Shown piece after piece: positions 32,132 through 40,481 of a stretch of DNA of 48,748 nt (positions within the stretch are counted from its first letter, which is position 1; each line of letters begins with the position of its first letter). This DNA is from M30B53 sp964600785. GTDB lineage: Bacteria; Planctomycetota; Planctomycetia; Pirellulales; UBA1268. The notes under the pieces are model-generated. The model saw only the letters and a list, made by a program, of their open reading frames with translations, made no database searches and was not told the DNA's origin. The stretch covers positions 1-48,748 of the forward strand of contig CAZRKH010000075.1 of the NCBI GenBank assembly GCA_964600785.1, given 5' to 3'. The position numbers and the translations under genes are program-made.

Positions 32132-32778
32132 GGGCGGGCGGCCGAGGGGCAGTCGGCGGCGAGGCGGCAGCTCTCGCAGGCGGGGCTTCTGGCATGACAG
32201 ACCCGCCTGCCGTGCAGGATCAGGGCGTGGTGCAGGAAGGTCCAGTGCTTCGCGTCGAAGAGCTTTTCGAGATCCTTCTCGACCTTGTCGGGGTTGTCGT
32301 GGCGGCTGAACCGCAGCCGGCGGGCAAGGCGGCCGACGTGGGTGTCGACCGCGATTCCCGGCCGGCCGAAGGCATTGCTGGCGACGACGTTGGCGGTCTT
32401 GCGGCCCACGCCCGGCAGGGCGAGCAGAGCCTGGAAGTCTTCGGGCACCTTGCCGCCATGCTGCTCCACGAGTCGCCTGGCGGCGGCGACGATGTTTTTC
32501 GCCTTCGTGCGAAACAGGCCGATGGTCTTGATGAACGGCTCGATCTGCCGCGGTGCGGCCTTCGCCAGCCGCGGGGCGTCGGGATAGGCCGCGAAGAGCG
32601 CGGGCGTGGCCGCGTTGACGCTCGCATCGGTGGCCTGCGCCGAGAGGATCGTGGCGACGAGCAGTTCGAAGGGCGTGCCGAAGCTCAGTTCGGAGGCGGC
32701 ATCGGGATAGCTGCGGGCGAGTTTTGCAAGCACGCGGCGGGCACGGCCGCGCTTGTCGACGATTCGTTCCGGCGGCAT
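32071..32778 (-). CDS. nth: Endonuclease III
   Basis: 235 residues. This bifunctional DNA glycosylase/AP lyase removes oxidised pyrimidines. ELLVATILSAQATDASVN, the helix-hairpin-helix LPGVGRKTANVVASN with catalytic Lys127, and VDTHVGRLARRL with Asp145 are all intact. The C-terminal Fe-S cluster motif is present as Cys-x6-Cys-x2-Cys-x5-Cys (CHARSPACESCRLAADC). The tail after it is basic and about 25 residues longer than in E. coli, and it lies in the overlap with the YeiH gene. The ATG at 32778 is preferred to a TTG two codons earlier. Confidence 0.95.
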   Translation of the reverse strand: MPPERIVDKRGRARRVLAKLARSYPDAASELSFGTPFELLVATILSAQATDASVNAATPALFAAYPDAPRLAKAAPRQIEPFIKTIGLFRTKAKNIVAAARRLVEQHGGKVPEDFQALLALPGVGRKTANVVASNAFGRPGIAVDTHVGRLARRLRFSRHDNPDKVEKDLEKLFDAKHWTFLHHALILHGRRVCHARSPACESCRLAADCPSAARPHPPPISRSATSGKTTRKAR

Positions 32779-33005
32779 CGCCAAGATCCCTCGGGGTTTC
32801 CTCGTTGTGATTCAGGCCGATTGTAGGGGTTGCGGGGCGGGGTGGGGTGCGGGTCGGGCAGGATGCGCCGGGGCCTCGATTCGCTCCACACCCCGGGGCG
32901 GCGGCGAGCCGAGTCCGACCAGGAGGGCAATCAGGCAGGAGGGAATCGAGCGTGGCGAAGGACCGCCCCTGACCAGGCGACATACCACACTGGGAGAAGA
33001 TCGTG

Positions 33006-33641
33006 ATGATGCACCGAACAACCCCGATCCTGCTCGTGACAATTGTGGCTCTCGGATTCATTCCCGGGGGTGAGGCCTCGGCCGCCGGACCTTTCCGCTG
33101 GATCTGGGAACACCGCAAGGCCGAGCTTTACTCGCAGCTTTCCGGCGCTGCCTCCCGCAGGGTGGACCGGAAGGTCGATGCGGCCAGCGATGAGCTGCAT
33201 GCCTCGCTCGATGCCCGCTTTGACGAGGAGGCACGTCGCATCGATGAGTCGCTTGCCGCCGGTCAGGAGCGGCTCGATGCACGGCTCAGCGAGAGGTTCG
33301 CCGAAGCCTCGCAGCGTCTCGATGAGGCGATGCACGAAAATTCCGAGCAGCTCGATGCCGCCTGCGGAAACCATCTTGCCCGGATCGAGGAACTTGTGGC
33401 GGAGGAGTCGAAGGCCCTCGAGACAAGTTTCGCCAGCGAGGCGGAGGCCCTCCGCGAGCGGTTTGCCGCCGAGTCACGACTGCTCGACGAGCGTCTCACC
33501 GCCTCGCTCCGCACGATTCACGATCGGGCCGAGGCGGAGATCGCCCGCCTCGAGAAACGGCTCGAGGCCAGGCTCGAGCCCGAGGCCGACACAGAGCCCG
33601 CGGAGCCGCGGGTGGCGAAGCTCCCACACGACGCGGAGTGA
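33006..33641 (+). CDS. Exported helical protein with eleven 11-residue repeats
   Basis: 211 residues from an ATG preceded by GGGAG (an adjacent GTG at 33003 is also possible). A signal peptide ends near residue 26. Residues 66-186 break into eleven 11-residue units with Leu, Ile or Phe always at position 7 (for example ERLDARLSERF, AEESKALETSF, EAEIARLEKRL) and often another at 3/4 and 11. This is a hendecad coiled coil or an apolipoprotein-like amphipathic helix. A Pro/Glu-rich tail ends it. It could coat membranes or act as a periplasmic spacer; function unknown. It stands alone, divergent from endonuclease III. Confidence 0.75.
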   Translation: MMHRTTPILLVTIVALGFIPGGEASAAGPFRWIWEHRKAELYSQLSGAASRRVDRKVDAASDELHASLDARFDEEARRIDESLAAGQERLDARLSERFAEASQRLDEAMHENSEQLDAACGNHLARIEELVAEESKALETSFASEAEALRERFAAESRLLDERLTASLRTIHDRAEAEIARLEKRLEARLEPEADTEPAEPRVAKLPHDAE

Positions 33642-33678
33642 GCCCGGTTTCGGCAGCGACATGCGGCACGAGACAGGC

Positions 33679-33692
33679 AAACCCCCCGGTTT
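33679..33692 (+). terminator. Weak terminator candidate after the repeat protein
   Basis: AAACC, loop CCCC, GGTTT, followed by TTGTTG, 37 bases after the stop of the hendecad protein. The stem is short (5 bp). Confidence 0.3.
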
Positions 33693-33766
33693 TTGTTGCC
33701 TCGAACGAATGTTGCGGGTAGTTTGAATTTCAGAACAGGGCTGAAAGGTGTTCGTTCCCGCCGATC

Positions 33767-33810
33767 GACCATGTATGGTCCGCGGCGGCCCGCGAGGAGT
33801 CGGGCCGCCG
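33767..33810 (+). promoter_or_regulatory. Palindrome and leader hairpin before the PSCyt gene
   Basis: GACCATGTATGGTC (33767-33780) is a 6-2-6 palindrome. Just after it, CGGCGGCCCG (33783-33792) and CGGGCCGCCG (33801-33810) form a perfect 10-bp stem whose 8-base loop CGAGGAGT includes GAGGAG, 51 bases before the PSCyt ATG. The two together look like an operator and a structured leader. Confidence 0.4.
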
Positions 33811-33861
33811 GCGACGCGGGTGACCCTGCAGAGGCTCGCCACCTCACCCGGAGGCTCATCC

Positions 33862-36261
33862 ATGCGTCAGTCTCGTTGTGTGGCCGACGTCGTGTTGTTG
33901 CCCGTGCTCGCTGCTGTCGTCGCGGTCGCCGCGGTGCCGGCGGCCGCCGCCGAGCGGGGCGAGATCGTCTTCAACCGCGACATTCGTCCGCTGCTCTCGG
34001 ACAACTGCTTCGCCTGTCACGGCAACGACGCGGAAAACAGGCAGGCCGATCTCCGGCTCGATCAGCGGGAGGCGGCGATCGACTACGGGGCAATCGTGCC
34101 GGGGAAGCCCGATGAAAGCACGCTCGTCGAACGGATCAACGAAACAGACCCCGAGGTCGTGATGCCCCCGCCGGAGGCCCACAAAACCCTCTCGGCGGCT
34201 GACAAACAACTCCTGCGGCGGTGGATCGCCGAGGGTGGGGAGTACCAGAAGCACTGGGCCTACGAGCCGCCGGTGAGGCCCGAGGTGCCCCCGGGAGAAA
34301 ACGGCATCGATTTTCTCATCCGCAAGCGTCTGAGATCGATCGGCCTCGATCCCTCGCCCGCGGCCGACCGCCGCACGCTGATCCGTCGGCTGTCCTTCGA
34401 CCTGATCGGTCTGCCGCCCTCGCCCGAAGAGGTCGCGGCCTTCATCAATGACACCTCGCCCGATGCCTACGAGCGTGTCGTCGAGCGACTGCTGGCAAGC
34501 CCGCACTACGGGGAGCGGATGGCGATCGGCTGGCTCGACGTGGTCCGCTTCGCCGACACGATCGGCTACCACAGCGACAACCCGCGAAACGTCTGGCCCT
34601 ACCGCGACTGGGTGATCGAGAGCTTCAACGCCAACAAGCCCTTCGATCGCTTCACGATCGAGCAGATCGCCGGCGACCTGCTGGGCGATGCCGATGACCA
34701 GACGCGGGTCGCCTCCTGCTTCAATCGGCTCACGCTCAAGACCGAGGAGGGGGGCGCGCAGCAGAAAGACTACGAATCGCGGATGCTCACCGACCGGGTC
34801 CGCGCGATCGGAGCGGTCTGGCTCGGCCAGACGACCGGCTGTGCCCAGTGCCACGACCACAAGTTTGACCCGATCACGATGCGGGATTTTTACTCGCTCG
34901 GAGCCTTTTTCGCCGACATCGAGGAATCGGTGCTCGGCCGCGGCGAGCAGGGCATGCTGCTGGACGGCCCCGAGCAGCGGGCGTCGCTGGAGAAACTCGA
35001 TGCCGCGATCGCCGCGGCCCGCGCCGCCAGCCAGGCGATTTCCGAATTGCCGGCAGCCGGTGGGCCCGAGGCGGAAATCGCGAAGGCCCGCAAGGCGACC
35101 GAGGCCGCCCTCGAGCAGGCCGAGCAGGCCCGCAAGGCGTACTTCGAGTCGCTGCCGAAGTGTCTGGTGACCACCCACACCGACAACACGCGAACCGTGC
35201 GAATCCTCCCCCGCGGCGACTGGATGGACGAAAGCGGCGAGGTGGTGGCCCCTGCCCTGCCGGCCTATCTCGTCGAGGGCGTCGAGGGGGTGCCGCAGCC
35301 GTCCGAAGGCCGCGAACTGACCCGGCTCGACCTTGCCGAGTGGCTCGTCTCTCCCCACAACCCGCTGACCGCACGGGTCGTGACCAACCGGCTGTGGCGG
35401 CAGTTTTTCGGCAGCGGTCTTTCGCGGGTGCTCGACGACCTCGGCGGCCAGGGCGAGCCGCCGCGAAATCCGGAGCTGCTCGACTGGCTGGCCTGCGAGT
35501 TCGTCGACTCCGGCTGGGACATCAAGCACATGGTCCGCACCATCGTCACCAGCCACACCTACCGGCAAACTTCGGTGGCCCGACCGCAGCTCGCGCAGGC
35601 CGACCCGGCCAACCGCGAACTTGCCAGACAGTCGGCCTGGCGGCTGGAGGCAGAACTCGTCCGCGACACGGCCCTGGCCACATCGGGCCTGCTTTCCGAG
35701 GCGATCGGTGGCCCGAGCGTGAAGCCCTACCAGCCGGCGGGCTACTGGGAAAATCTCAACTTCCCCAAGCGGACCTACCAGGCCGACTCCGGTGAGAGGC
35801 TCTATCGCCGCGGGCTCTACACCTGGTGGCAGCGGACGTTCCTGCACCCCAGCCTGCTGGCTTTCGACGCGCCGAGCCGCGAGGAATGCTGCGCCGAGCG
35901 GACCGAGTCGAACATCCCCCAGCAGGCCCTCGTGCTGCTCAACGACCCGATCTATGTCGAGGCCGCCAGATTGCTGGCGGCGAGAATTTTGACTGAGTGT
36001 GACGGCTCGGTCGAAGAGCGGATCGCCTGGGTCTGGGGCGAGGCGCTGCAGCGAAAGCCGCGTGTGGAAGAACTCGAGACACTCGTTCCGCTTTTCGAGC
36101 GGCATCTGGCGGCCTACCGGGCCGATACCGCGGCTGCCGCCCAACTGCTGGCCATCGGGGAGTCACAGAGTCCGGCAGGCTGCGAGCCGGCTGAACTGGC
36201 CGCCTGGACCCACGTGGCGCGGGTGGCGATCAACCTCCACGAGACAATCACGCGGCCCTGA
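33862..36261 (+). CDS. Exported PSCyt1/PSCyt2/PSD1 cytochrome-like protein
   Basis: 799 residues. The ATG at 33862 has GGAGG 8 bases upstream and begins a clean signal peptide (to about residue 34). Next is the planctomycete cytochrome domain with NCFACHGNDAENRQADLRLD (CxxCH), then PSCyt2 (RLSFDLIGLPPSPEEVAAFI; GERMAIGWLDVVRFADTIGY; TGCAQCHDHKFDPITMRDFY with a second CxxCH), a coiled-coil insert near 380-435, then PSD1 (LVSPHNPLTARVVTNRLWRQ; SNIPQQALVLLNDPIYVEAA). Such proteins are extracytoplasmic; their biochemical role is not established. It is followed after 15 bases by its usual DUF1501 partner. Confidence 0.93.
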   Translation: MRQSRCVADVVLLPVLAAVVAVAAVPAAAAERGEIVFNRDIRPLLSDNCFACHGNDAENRQADLRLDQREAAIDYGAIVPGKPDESTLVERINETDPEVVMPPPEAHKTLSAADKQLLRRWIAEGGEYQKHWAYEPPVRPEVPPGENGIDFLIRKRLRSIGLDPSPAADRRTLIRRLSFDLIGLPPSPEEVAAFINDTSPDAYERVVERLLASPHYGERMAIGWLDVVRFADTIGYHSDNPRNVWPYRDWVIESFNANKPFDRFTIEQIAGDLLGDADDQTRVASCFNRLTLKTEEGGAQQKDYESRMLTDRVRAIGAVWLGQTTGCAQCHDHKFDPITMRDFYSLGAFFADIEESVLGRGEQGMLLDGPEQRASLEKLDAAIAAARAASQAISELPAAGGPEAEIAKARKATEAALEQAEQARKAYFESLPKCLVTTHTDNTRTVRILPRGDWMDESGEVVAPALPAYLVEGVEGVPQPSEGRELTRLDLAEWLVSPHNPLTARVVTNRLWRQFFGSGLSRVLDDLGGQGEPPRNPELLDWLACEFVDSGWDIKHMVRTIVTSHTYRQTSVARPQLAQADPANRELARQSAWRLEAELVRDTALATSGLLSEAIGGPSVKPYQPAGYWENLNFPKRTYQADSGERLYRRGLYTWWQRTFLHPSLLAFDAPSREECCAERTESNIPQQALVLLNDPIYVEAARLLAARILTECDGSVEERIAWVWGEALQRKPRVEELETLVPLFERHLAAYRADTAAAAQLLAIGESQSPAGCEPAELAAWTHVARVAINLHETITRP

Positions 36262-36276
36262 GCCAGGAGAACCCTG

Positions 36277-37701
36277 ATGCACACGACATCGCACGATTTT
36301 CAGTCCGCCCTGCGTCGCCGGGCGTTTCTCGGTCGGGCATCGCAGGGGCTCGGTGCGGTGGCCCTCGCCTCGCTTGCCGGGGGCACGGCCACGGCCGCTC
36401 CGCAGCGGGGTGTGCTCAACACCCTGCCGCTGCCGCAGAAGGCCAAGCGGGTGATCTGGCTGACGATGGCCGGAGGGCCTTCGCAGTTTGAGACCTTCGA
36501 CCCCAAGCCGAAGCTCGCCGAGATGCACGGCAAGCCGATGCCCGAGAGCCTCACCAAGGGCCAGCAGCTCGCGCAGTTGCAGGGCAAGCCGCTGAAGTGT
36601 TTTGCCCCCCAGCATCCCTTCGAGCCGATGGGGCCTGACGGCACCGAGATCTGCAGCCTCTTCCCGCACATCGGCTCGATCCTCGGCGAGATCTGCCTGA
36701 TCCGCTCGATGAGCACCGACGCGATCAACCACGACCCGGCGCACATGTTCATGAACACCGGCAGCCAGATCGCCGGTCGGCCGAGCATGGGGTCCTGGGT
36801 CACCTACGGCCTCGGCAGCGACGCCGCCGACCTGCCCGGCTTCGTGGTGCTCACCTCCCGCGGCCGTGGCGGCCAGGACCAGCCGATTGCGGCGAGGCAG
36901 TGGTCCAGCGGCTTTCTGCCAAGTCGCTACCAGGGTGTGCAGCTGCGAAGCGCGGGTGACGCGGTGCTCTACCTCGGCAGCCCGGCGGGAGTCAGCCGGG
37001 GCCGGCAGGGCAGCGACATCGCCGCGATCAACGCCCTCAATGCCCAGCACGACGCCCTCGTGGGTGACCCCGAGATCGCCACCCGGATCGCCCAGTATGA
37101 AATGGCCTTTGCCATGCAGGCGAGCGTGCCGGAGCTGGTCGACACCGATCGCGAGAGCCCGCAGACGATCGCTCTCTACGGCTGCAAGCCCGGCGACGGG
37201 TCCTTCGCCTCCAACTGCCTGCTCGCCCGGCGGCTGGCCGAGCGGGGCGTGCGGTTCATCCAGCTCTATCACAAAGACTGGGATCACCACGGCGGGGTCA
37301 GGAAAGGGGTGGCCTACAAGGCTGAAGAGATCGACCGGGCCTGCATGGCATTGGTCACCGATCTGAAGCAGCGGGGCATGCTCGACGAGACGCTCGTGGT
37401 TTGGGCCGGTGAGTTTGGCCGCACGCCGATGTCGCAGGGGAGTGACGGCCGCGACCACCACAACAAGGCGATGAGCTTGTGGCTTGCCGGCGGAGGAGTC
37501 CGCGGCGGGCTGGTGCACGGGGCGACCGACGAGTTCGGCTACGAGCCGATCGAGGGAGCCTGCACCGTCCACGACCTGCATGCCACAATGCTGCACCTGC
37601 TCGGCATCCGCCACGAGTCGTTCAGCGTGAAGTTCCAAGGCCTCGATGCGAAGCTGACGGGTGTCGAGAAGGCGAACGTGCTCACCGAAATTCTGGCGTG
37701 A
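36277..37701 (+). CDS. DUF1501 family protein, Tat-exported
   Basis: 474 residues. The N-terminus SALRRRAFLGRASQGLGAVA is a twin-arginine signal. The body belongs to DUF1501, in the alkaline-phosphatase/sulfatase-like superfamily: KRVIWLTMAGGPSQFETFDP, STDAINHDPAHMFMNTGSQI, FIQLYHKDWDHHGGVRKG and LVVWAGEFGRTPMSQGSDGR with DHHNKAMSLWLAGGG, which supply the Asp/His metal-type residues. AGGAG precedes the ATG. Pairing with a PSCyt/PSD1 protein is the standard planctomycete arrangement. A terminator-like hairpin follows. Confidence 0.93.
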   Translation: MHTTSHDFQSALRRRAFLGRASQGLGAVALASLAGGTATAAPQRGVLNTLPLPQKAKRVIWLTMAGGPSQFETFDPKPKLAEMHGKPMPESLTKGQQLAQLQGKPLKCFAPQHPFEPMGPDGTEICSLFPHIGSILGEICLIRSMSTDAINHDPAHMFMNTGSQIAGRPSMGSWVTYGLGSDAADLPGFVVLTSRGRGGQDQPIAARQWSSGFLPSRYQGVQLRSAGDAVLYLGSPAGVSRGRQGSDIAAINALNAQHDALVGDPEIATRIAQYEMAFAMQASVPELVDTDRESPQTIALYGCKPGDGSFASNCLLARRLAERGVRFIQLYHKDWDHHGGVRKGVAYKAEEIDRACMALVTDLKQRGMLDETLVVWAGEFGRTPMSQGSDGRDHHNKAMSLWLAGGGVRGGLVHGATDEFGYEPIEGACTVHDLHATMLHLLGIRHESFSVKFQGLDAKLTGVEKANVLTEILA

Positions 37702-37714
37702 AAGCCCGCAACAA

Positions 37715-37735
37715 GCCCCCGCCCGGGGGGCGTTT
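37715..37735 (+). terminator. Rho-independent terminator after DUF1501
   Basis: GCCCCC (37715-37720), loop GCCCG, GGGGGC (37726-37731), then GTTTTC. It starts 14 bases after the DUF1501 stop and is the most classical terminator in the window. Confidence 0.6.
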
Positions 37736-37755
37736 TCGGTTAGACTTCCATTGCC

Positions 37756-38568
37756 ATGATGATCCATTCTTTGACGACCGCGGTGACGGTGATTTCGGCT
37801 GCGGCCCTGTTCTTCGCGGCCTGCGGCGAACTGCCGGCAGTCGCCGCCCCCCCGGCTGCTGAAGCGGCCTTTGCTCCCGAGCAAGACTCGCTGCCGGTGC
37901 CGCCGCCGGCAGGCGCGATCCTGCTTTTCGGTGAGGGCTCCGAGGGAACCGGCCGATTCGTCGCCATGGATGGGGGGCCGCTCGACTGGAAGGTGGAAGA
38001 CGGCGAGCTTTGGATGACCAAGTCGAAGGGCCATGCCAACCACGCCGTCTCCAACTTTCACTTTCGCGACGCCGATATCCACGCCGAATTCAAGACCTCT
38101 CCCAAGGCCAAGGGCAACAGCGGCCTCTACATCCACGGTCACTATGAGATGCAGATTTTCGATTCCTTCGGGGTCGAGGATTTCACGATTCAGGACGAGG
38201 GCAGCCTCTACCGCTTTGCCAAGCCGCTGGTCAACGCGGCCCGCCCGACCGGCGAGTGGCAGGTCTACGACATTCGCTTTCGCGCTCCCCGCAAAGACGC
38301 CGAGGGCCGGGTGACCAAGCCGGGCACGATCACCGCCTGGCTCAACGGCAAGAAGGTGCAGGATGGCGTCGAGTTTTCCTCACCGCGATCGCCCTACATC
38401 CCCTACCGCCATGGGGTGACCGACTACCTTCGCGGCGTGGCGGCGAGCCTGGAGGACAGCGGGGCCGGGCCGCTCTTCCTGCAGGATCACGGCAGTCCCG
38501 CGAGGTTTCGCAACGTCTGGATCCGGCCGCTGGATGAGAAGGCCACGACGTACGAGCCGGTTCCGTAG
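37756..38568 (+). CDS. DUF1080 domain protein (3-keto-disaccharide hydrolase type), secreted
   Basis: 270 residues. A hydrophobic leader holds a possible lipobox-like Cys (FFAACGELP), then the DUF1080 jelly-roll: WKVEDGELWMTKSKGHANHA, FRDADIHAEFKTSPKAKGNS, GLYIHGHYEMQIFDSFG, GEWQVYDIRFRAPRKDAEGR, TITAWLNGKKVQDGVEF, GPLFLQDHGSPARFRNVWIR. The family includes 3-keto-glycoside hydrolases, which work with Gfo/Idh/MocA oxidoreductases; such an enzyme lies at 19774. A role in periplasmic carbohydrate breakdown is inferred. It follows the DUF1501 gene across the terminator, so it probably has its own promoter. Confidence 0.88.
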   Translation: MMIHSLTTAVTVISAAALFFAACGELPAVAAPPAAEAAFAPEQDSLPVPPPAGAILLFGEGSEGTGRFVAMDGGPLDWKVEDGELWMTKSKGHANHAVSNFHFRDADIHAEFKTSPKAKGNSGLYIHGHYEMQIFDSFGVEDFTIQDEGSLYRFAKPLVNAARPTGEWQVYDIRFRAPRKDAEGRVTKPGTITAWLNGKKVQDGVEFSSPRSPYIPYRHGVTDYLRGVAASLEDSGAGPLFLQDHGSPARFRNVWIRPLDEKATTYEPVP

Positions 38569-38608
38569 CCACAAAGCCCCGTGGCCGACGCGGAGCTATC
38601 ATGGAGGT

Positions 38609-39595
38609 ATGAACCACCTCACAGTCGGCGATCCGGTGCTCCCGAAGGTCCGCACGAATCTCGTCAGGCCCACCGCCCCTGTTCGGGCCCGCATCGCTTC
38701 GAGCGCGTTGTGCATGAAGGGCAGGTCCGCCTCTTTTGTGCGGCACGTGGCGATCGACGTTTCGGGAACCCCGCTGGAAGGAGCCTTCCTCCCGGGCCAA
38801 TCCTTCGGCATCGTGCCGCCGGGCATCGGGGCCAACGGCAAGCCGCACCCGGTCCGCCTCTATTCCTCGAGCTGCCCGTCCTGGGGCGAGGACGGCCAGG
38901 GGCGGGTGATCTCCACCACCCTCAAGCGGCTTATCGACGAGCGACGACCCCAGCGGGAGGGCGACGATCCGCGGGACCACCGCCTCTTTACCGGTCTCTG
39001 CTCGAACCATGCCTGCGATCTGGCCGAGGGGGACGAGGTGCTTGTGTCCGGGCCCAACGGCCGGTCGTTCCTGCTGCCGGAAGACACTGAGGCCCACGAT
39101 TATCTGTTTGTCGCCACCGGCACCGGTATCGCCCCCTTCCGAGGCATGGCGATGGAGCTCTTCGACCGGCCGAGCGGACCCACGCGGTCGCAGGTGCATC
39201 TGGTGATGGGGTCGCCCTATACAACCGACCTTCTGTACGACGAGCAGATGCGGTCGCTGGCCGAGCGTCACGAGAACTTTCACTACCACACCGCCATCAG
39301 CCGCGAGACGCGGCCCGACGGCCGCCGCGGCTTGTACGTGGACGGGTACATCGACGAGCGGATGGAGGAGCTCTTCGGGGGCCTGCTCGACCGGGAGCGG
39401 ACGCTGATCCATGTCTGCGGCCTGGCGGGGATGCAGATCGGACTCTTCCGGGTTCTGGCCGCCCATGGGCTGGCCTCTGGCTACCTGAACGTGCGTGATG
39501 AGTCGCTGGCTGGCATCGATCCTCGCGGCTGGACCGACGAGCAGGTCCGGCAGGGAATCCGCCCGACTCGCCGGTGCATGCTCGAGGTCTACTGA
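38609..39595 (+). CDS. Ferredoxin-NADP reductase, plant type
   Basis: 328 residues. FAD-binding half: GQSFGIVPPG, then HPVRLYSSSCPSWGED (the RxYS motif) and GLCSNHACDLAEGDEVLVSG with FLLP. NADP-binding half: YLFVATGTGIAPFRGMAMEL, LVMGSPYTTDLLYDEQM, and HVCGLAGMQIGLFRVL with the active-site Cys. The C-terminus ends in Tyr (CMLEVY), as in chloroplast-type FNR, where it stacks on the flavin. GGAGGT lies only one or two bases before the ATG at 38609, too close for a usual ribosome site, so a later start is possible. It transfers electrons between NADPH and ferredoxin in the cytosol. Confidence 0.88.
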   Translation: MNHLTVGDPVLPKVRTNLVRPTAPVRARIASSALCMKGRSASFVRHVAIDVSGTPLEGAFLPGQSFGIVPPGIGANGKPHPVRLYSSSCPSWGEDGQGRVISTTLKRLIDERRPQREGDDPRDHRLFTGLCSNHACDLAEGDEVLVSGPNGRSFLLPEDTEAHDYLFVATGTGIAPFRGMAMELFDRPSGPTRSQVHLVMGSPYTTDLLYDEQMRSLAERHENFHYHTAISRETRPDGRRGLYVDGYIDERMEELFGGLLDRERTLIHVCGLAGMQIGLFRVLAAHGLASGYLNVRDESLAGIDPRGWTDEQVRQGIRPTRRCMLEVY

Positions 39596-39744
39596 GCGGC
39601 GCCACGGGCAACCCGACCCAGCGGCTCGAGCACCATCTCGCGGCGAATCGCACGGCTTCCACTGGCAGTACCCCACGCGGGTGAAATGACAATAATCATC
39701 GGGACGGTCGGCAGCCGGGAAATGCAGGAGCGCAGGCGGAGCCA

Positions 39745-40368
39745 ATGGTCAAAAGACTTCTCGAGCAGAACAGAGAATTCGTGGCACGTGAGTTCCAGAC
39801 CCATGCAGATTATTACGAGCACATTGCCGCGGCTCAGACCCCCCGGGTGATCTGGATAGGCTGTGCGGACTCGCGGGTCAGTGAAGACATCATCACCGGG
39901 TCGAGGCCCGGCACGATGTTCGTGCATCGCAACATCGCCAACATCGTCTCCTACAATGATCCCGGGTTGATGGCCGTGTTGGAGTACGGCCTGATCCATC
40001 TGAAAATCAAAGATGTCATTGTCTGCGGCCATACCCGCTGTGGCGGCATTGAGGCGGTGGAGAACGGCGTCGATGAATACTGCATCTCCGACTGGCTCTG
40101 CATGGCGGCGGGTGCGAAGGAGCGGGCCGATCGGATTGCGACAGCCCGGGGACTCGACGCGGCGGAAAAACTCGACCTCCTCGCAATGGAAAACGTCCGG
40201 TCTCAGCTTGGTCACCTCAATCGGCTGGGCCTGATCCGCGAACTCAGGCGTCAGGGGGCGGAGTTGCGGATCCACGGCTGGCTCTACCGCATCGAGAACG
40301 GCAAGATCGATGTGCTGATCGAGGGCGAGACGGGTCAGCCGACCGAAATGCTGCGGCAGTACGAGTGA
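39745..40368 (+). CDS. Beta-carbonic anhydrase
   Basis: 207 residues, the usual beta-class length. CO2 hydration with zinc held by Cys40 (IGCADSRV), His96 and Cys99 (VCGHTRCGGIEAV); Asp42 and Arg44 form the catalytic dyad. MFVHRNIANIV and LEYGLIHLKIKDVIVCGHT complete the core. GGAG lies about 4 bases before the ATG. The upstream 149-base gap contains an AT-rich island (ACAATAATCAT, near 39690) that may be its promoter. No signal peptide; cytosolic. Confidence 0.94.
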   Translation: MVKRLLEQNREFVAREFQTHADYYEHIAAAQTPRVIWIGCADSRVSEDIITGSRPGTMFVHRNIANIVSYNDPGLMAVLEYGLIHLKIKDVIVCGHTRCGGIEAVENGVDEYCISDWLCMAAGAKERADRIATARGLDAAEKLDLLAMENVRSQLGHLNRLGLIRELRRQGAELRIHGWLYRIENGKIDVLIEGETGQPTEMLRQYE

Positions 40369-40481
40369 GCCGGCGTCGATGACCGCCCGAGGGGTCCATG
40401 CAGCGTCTCCGCGACGCCTGTGCCGCTCATCAGTTCCGAAAGTGTTTGAGAAACAGCCATCAGTCGGGCTATCCTTCACCC

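Noticed and set aside
33856..36144. 762-residue open frame on the minus strand
   Set aside because: Antisense shadow of the PSCyt/PSD1 gene, which has intact CxxCH motifs and a ribosome site.
36163..38142. 659-residue open frame on the minus strand
   Set aside because: Antisense to DUF1501 and DUF1080; low-information His/Gly/Arg composition.
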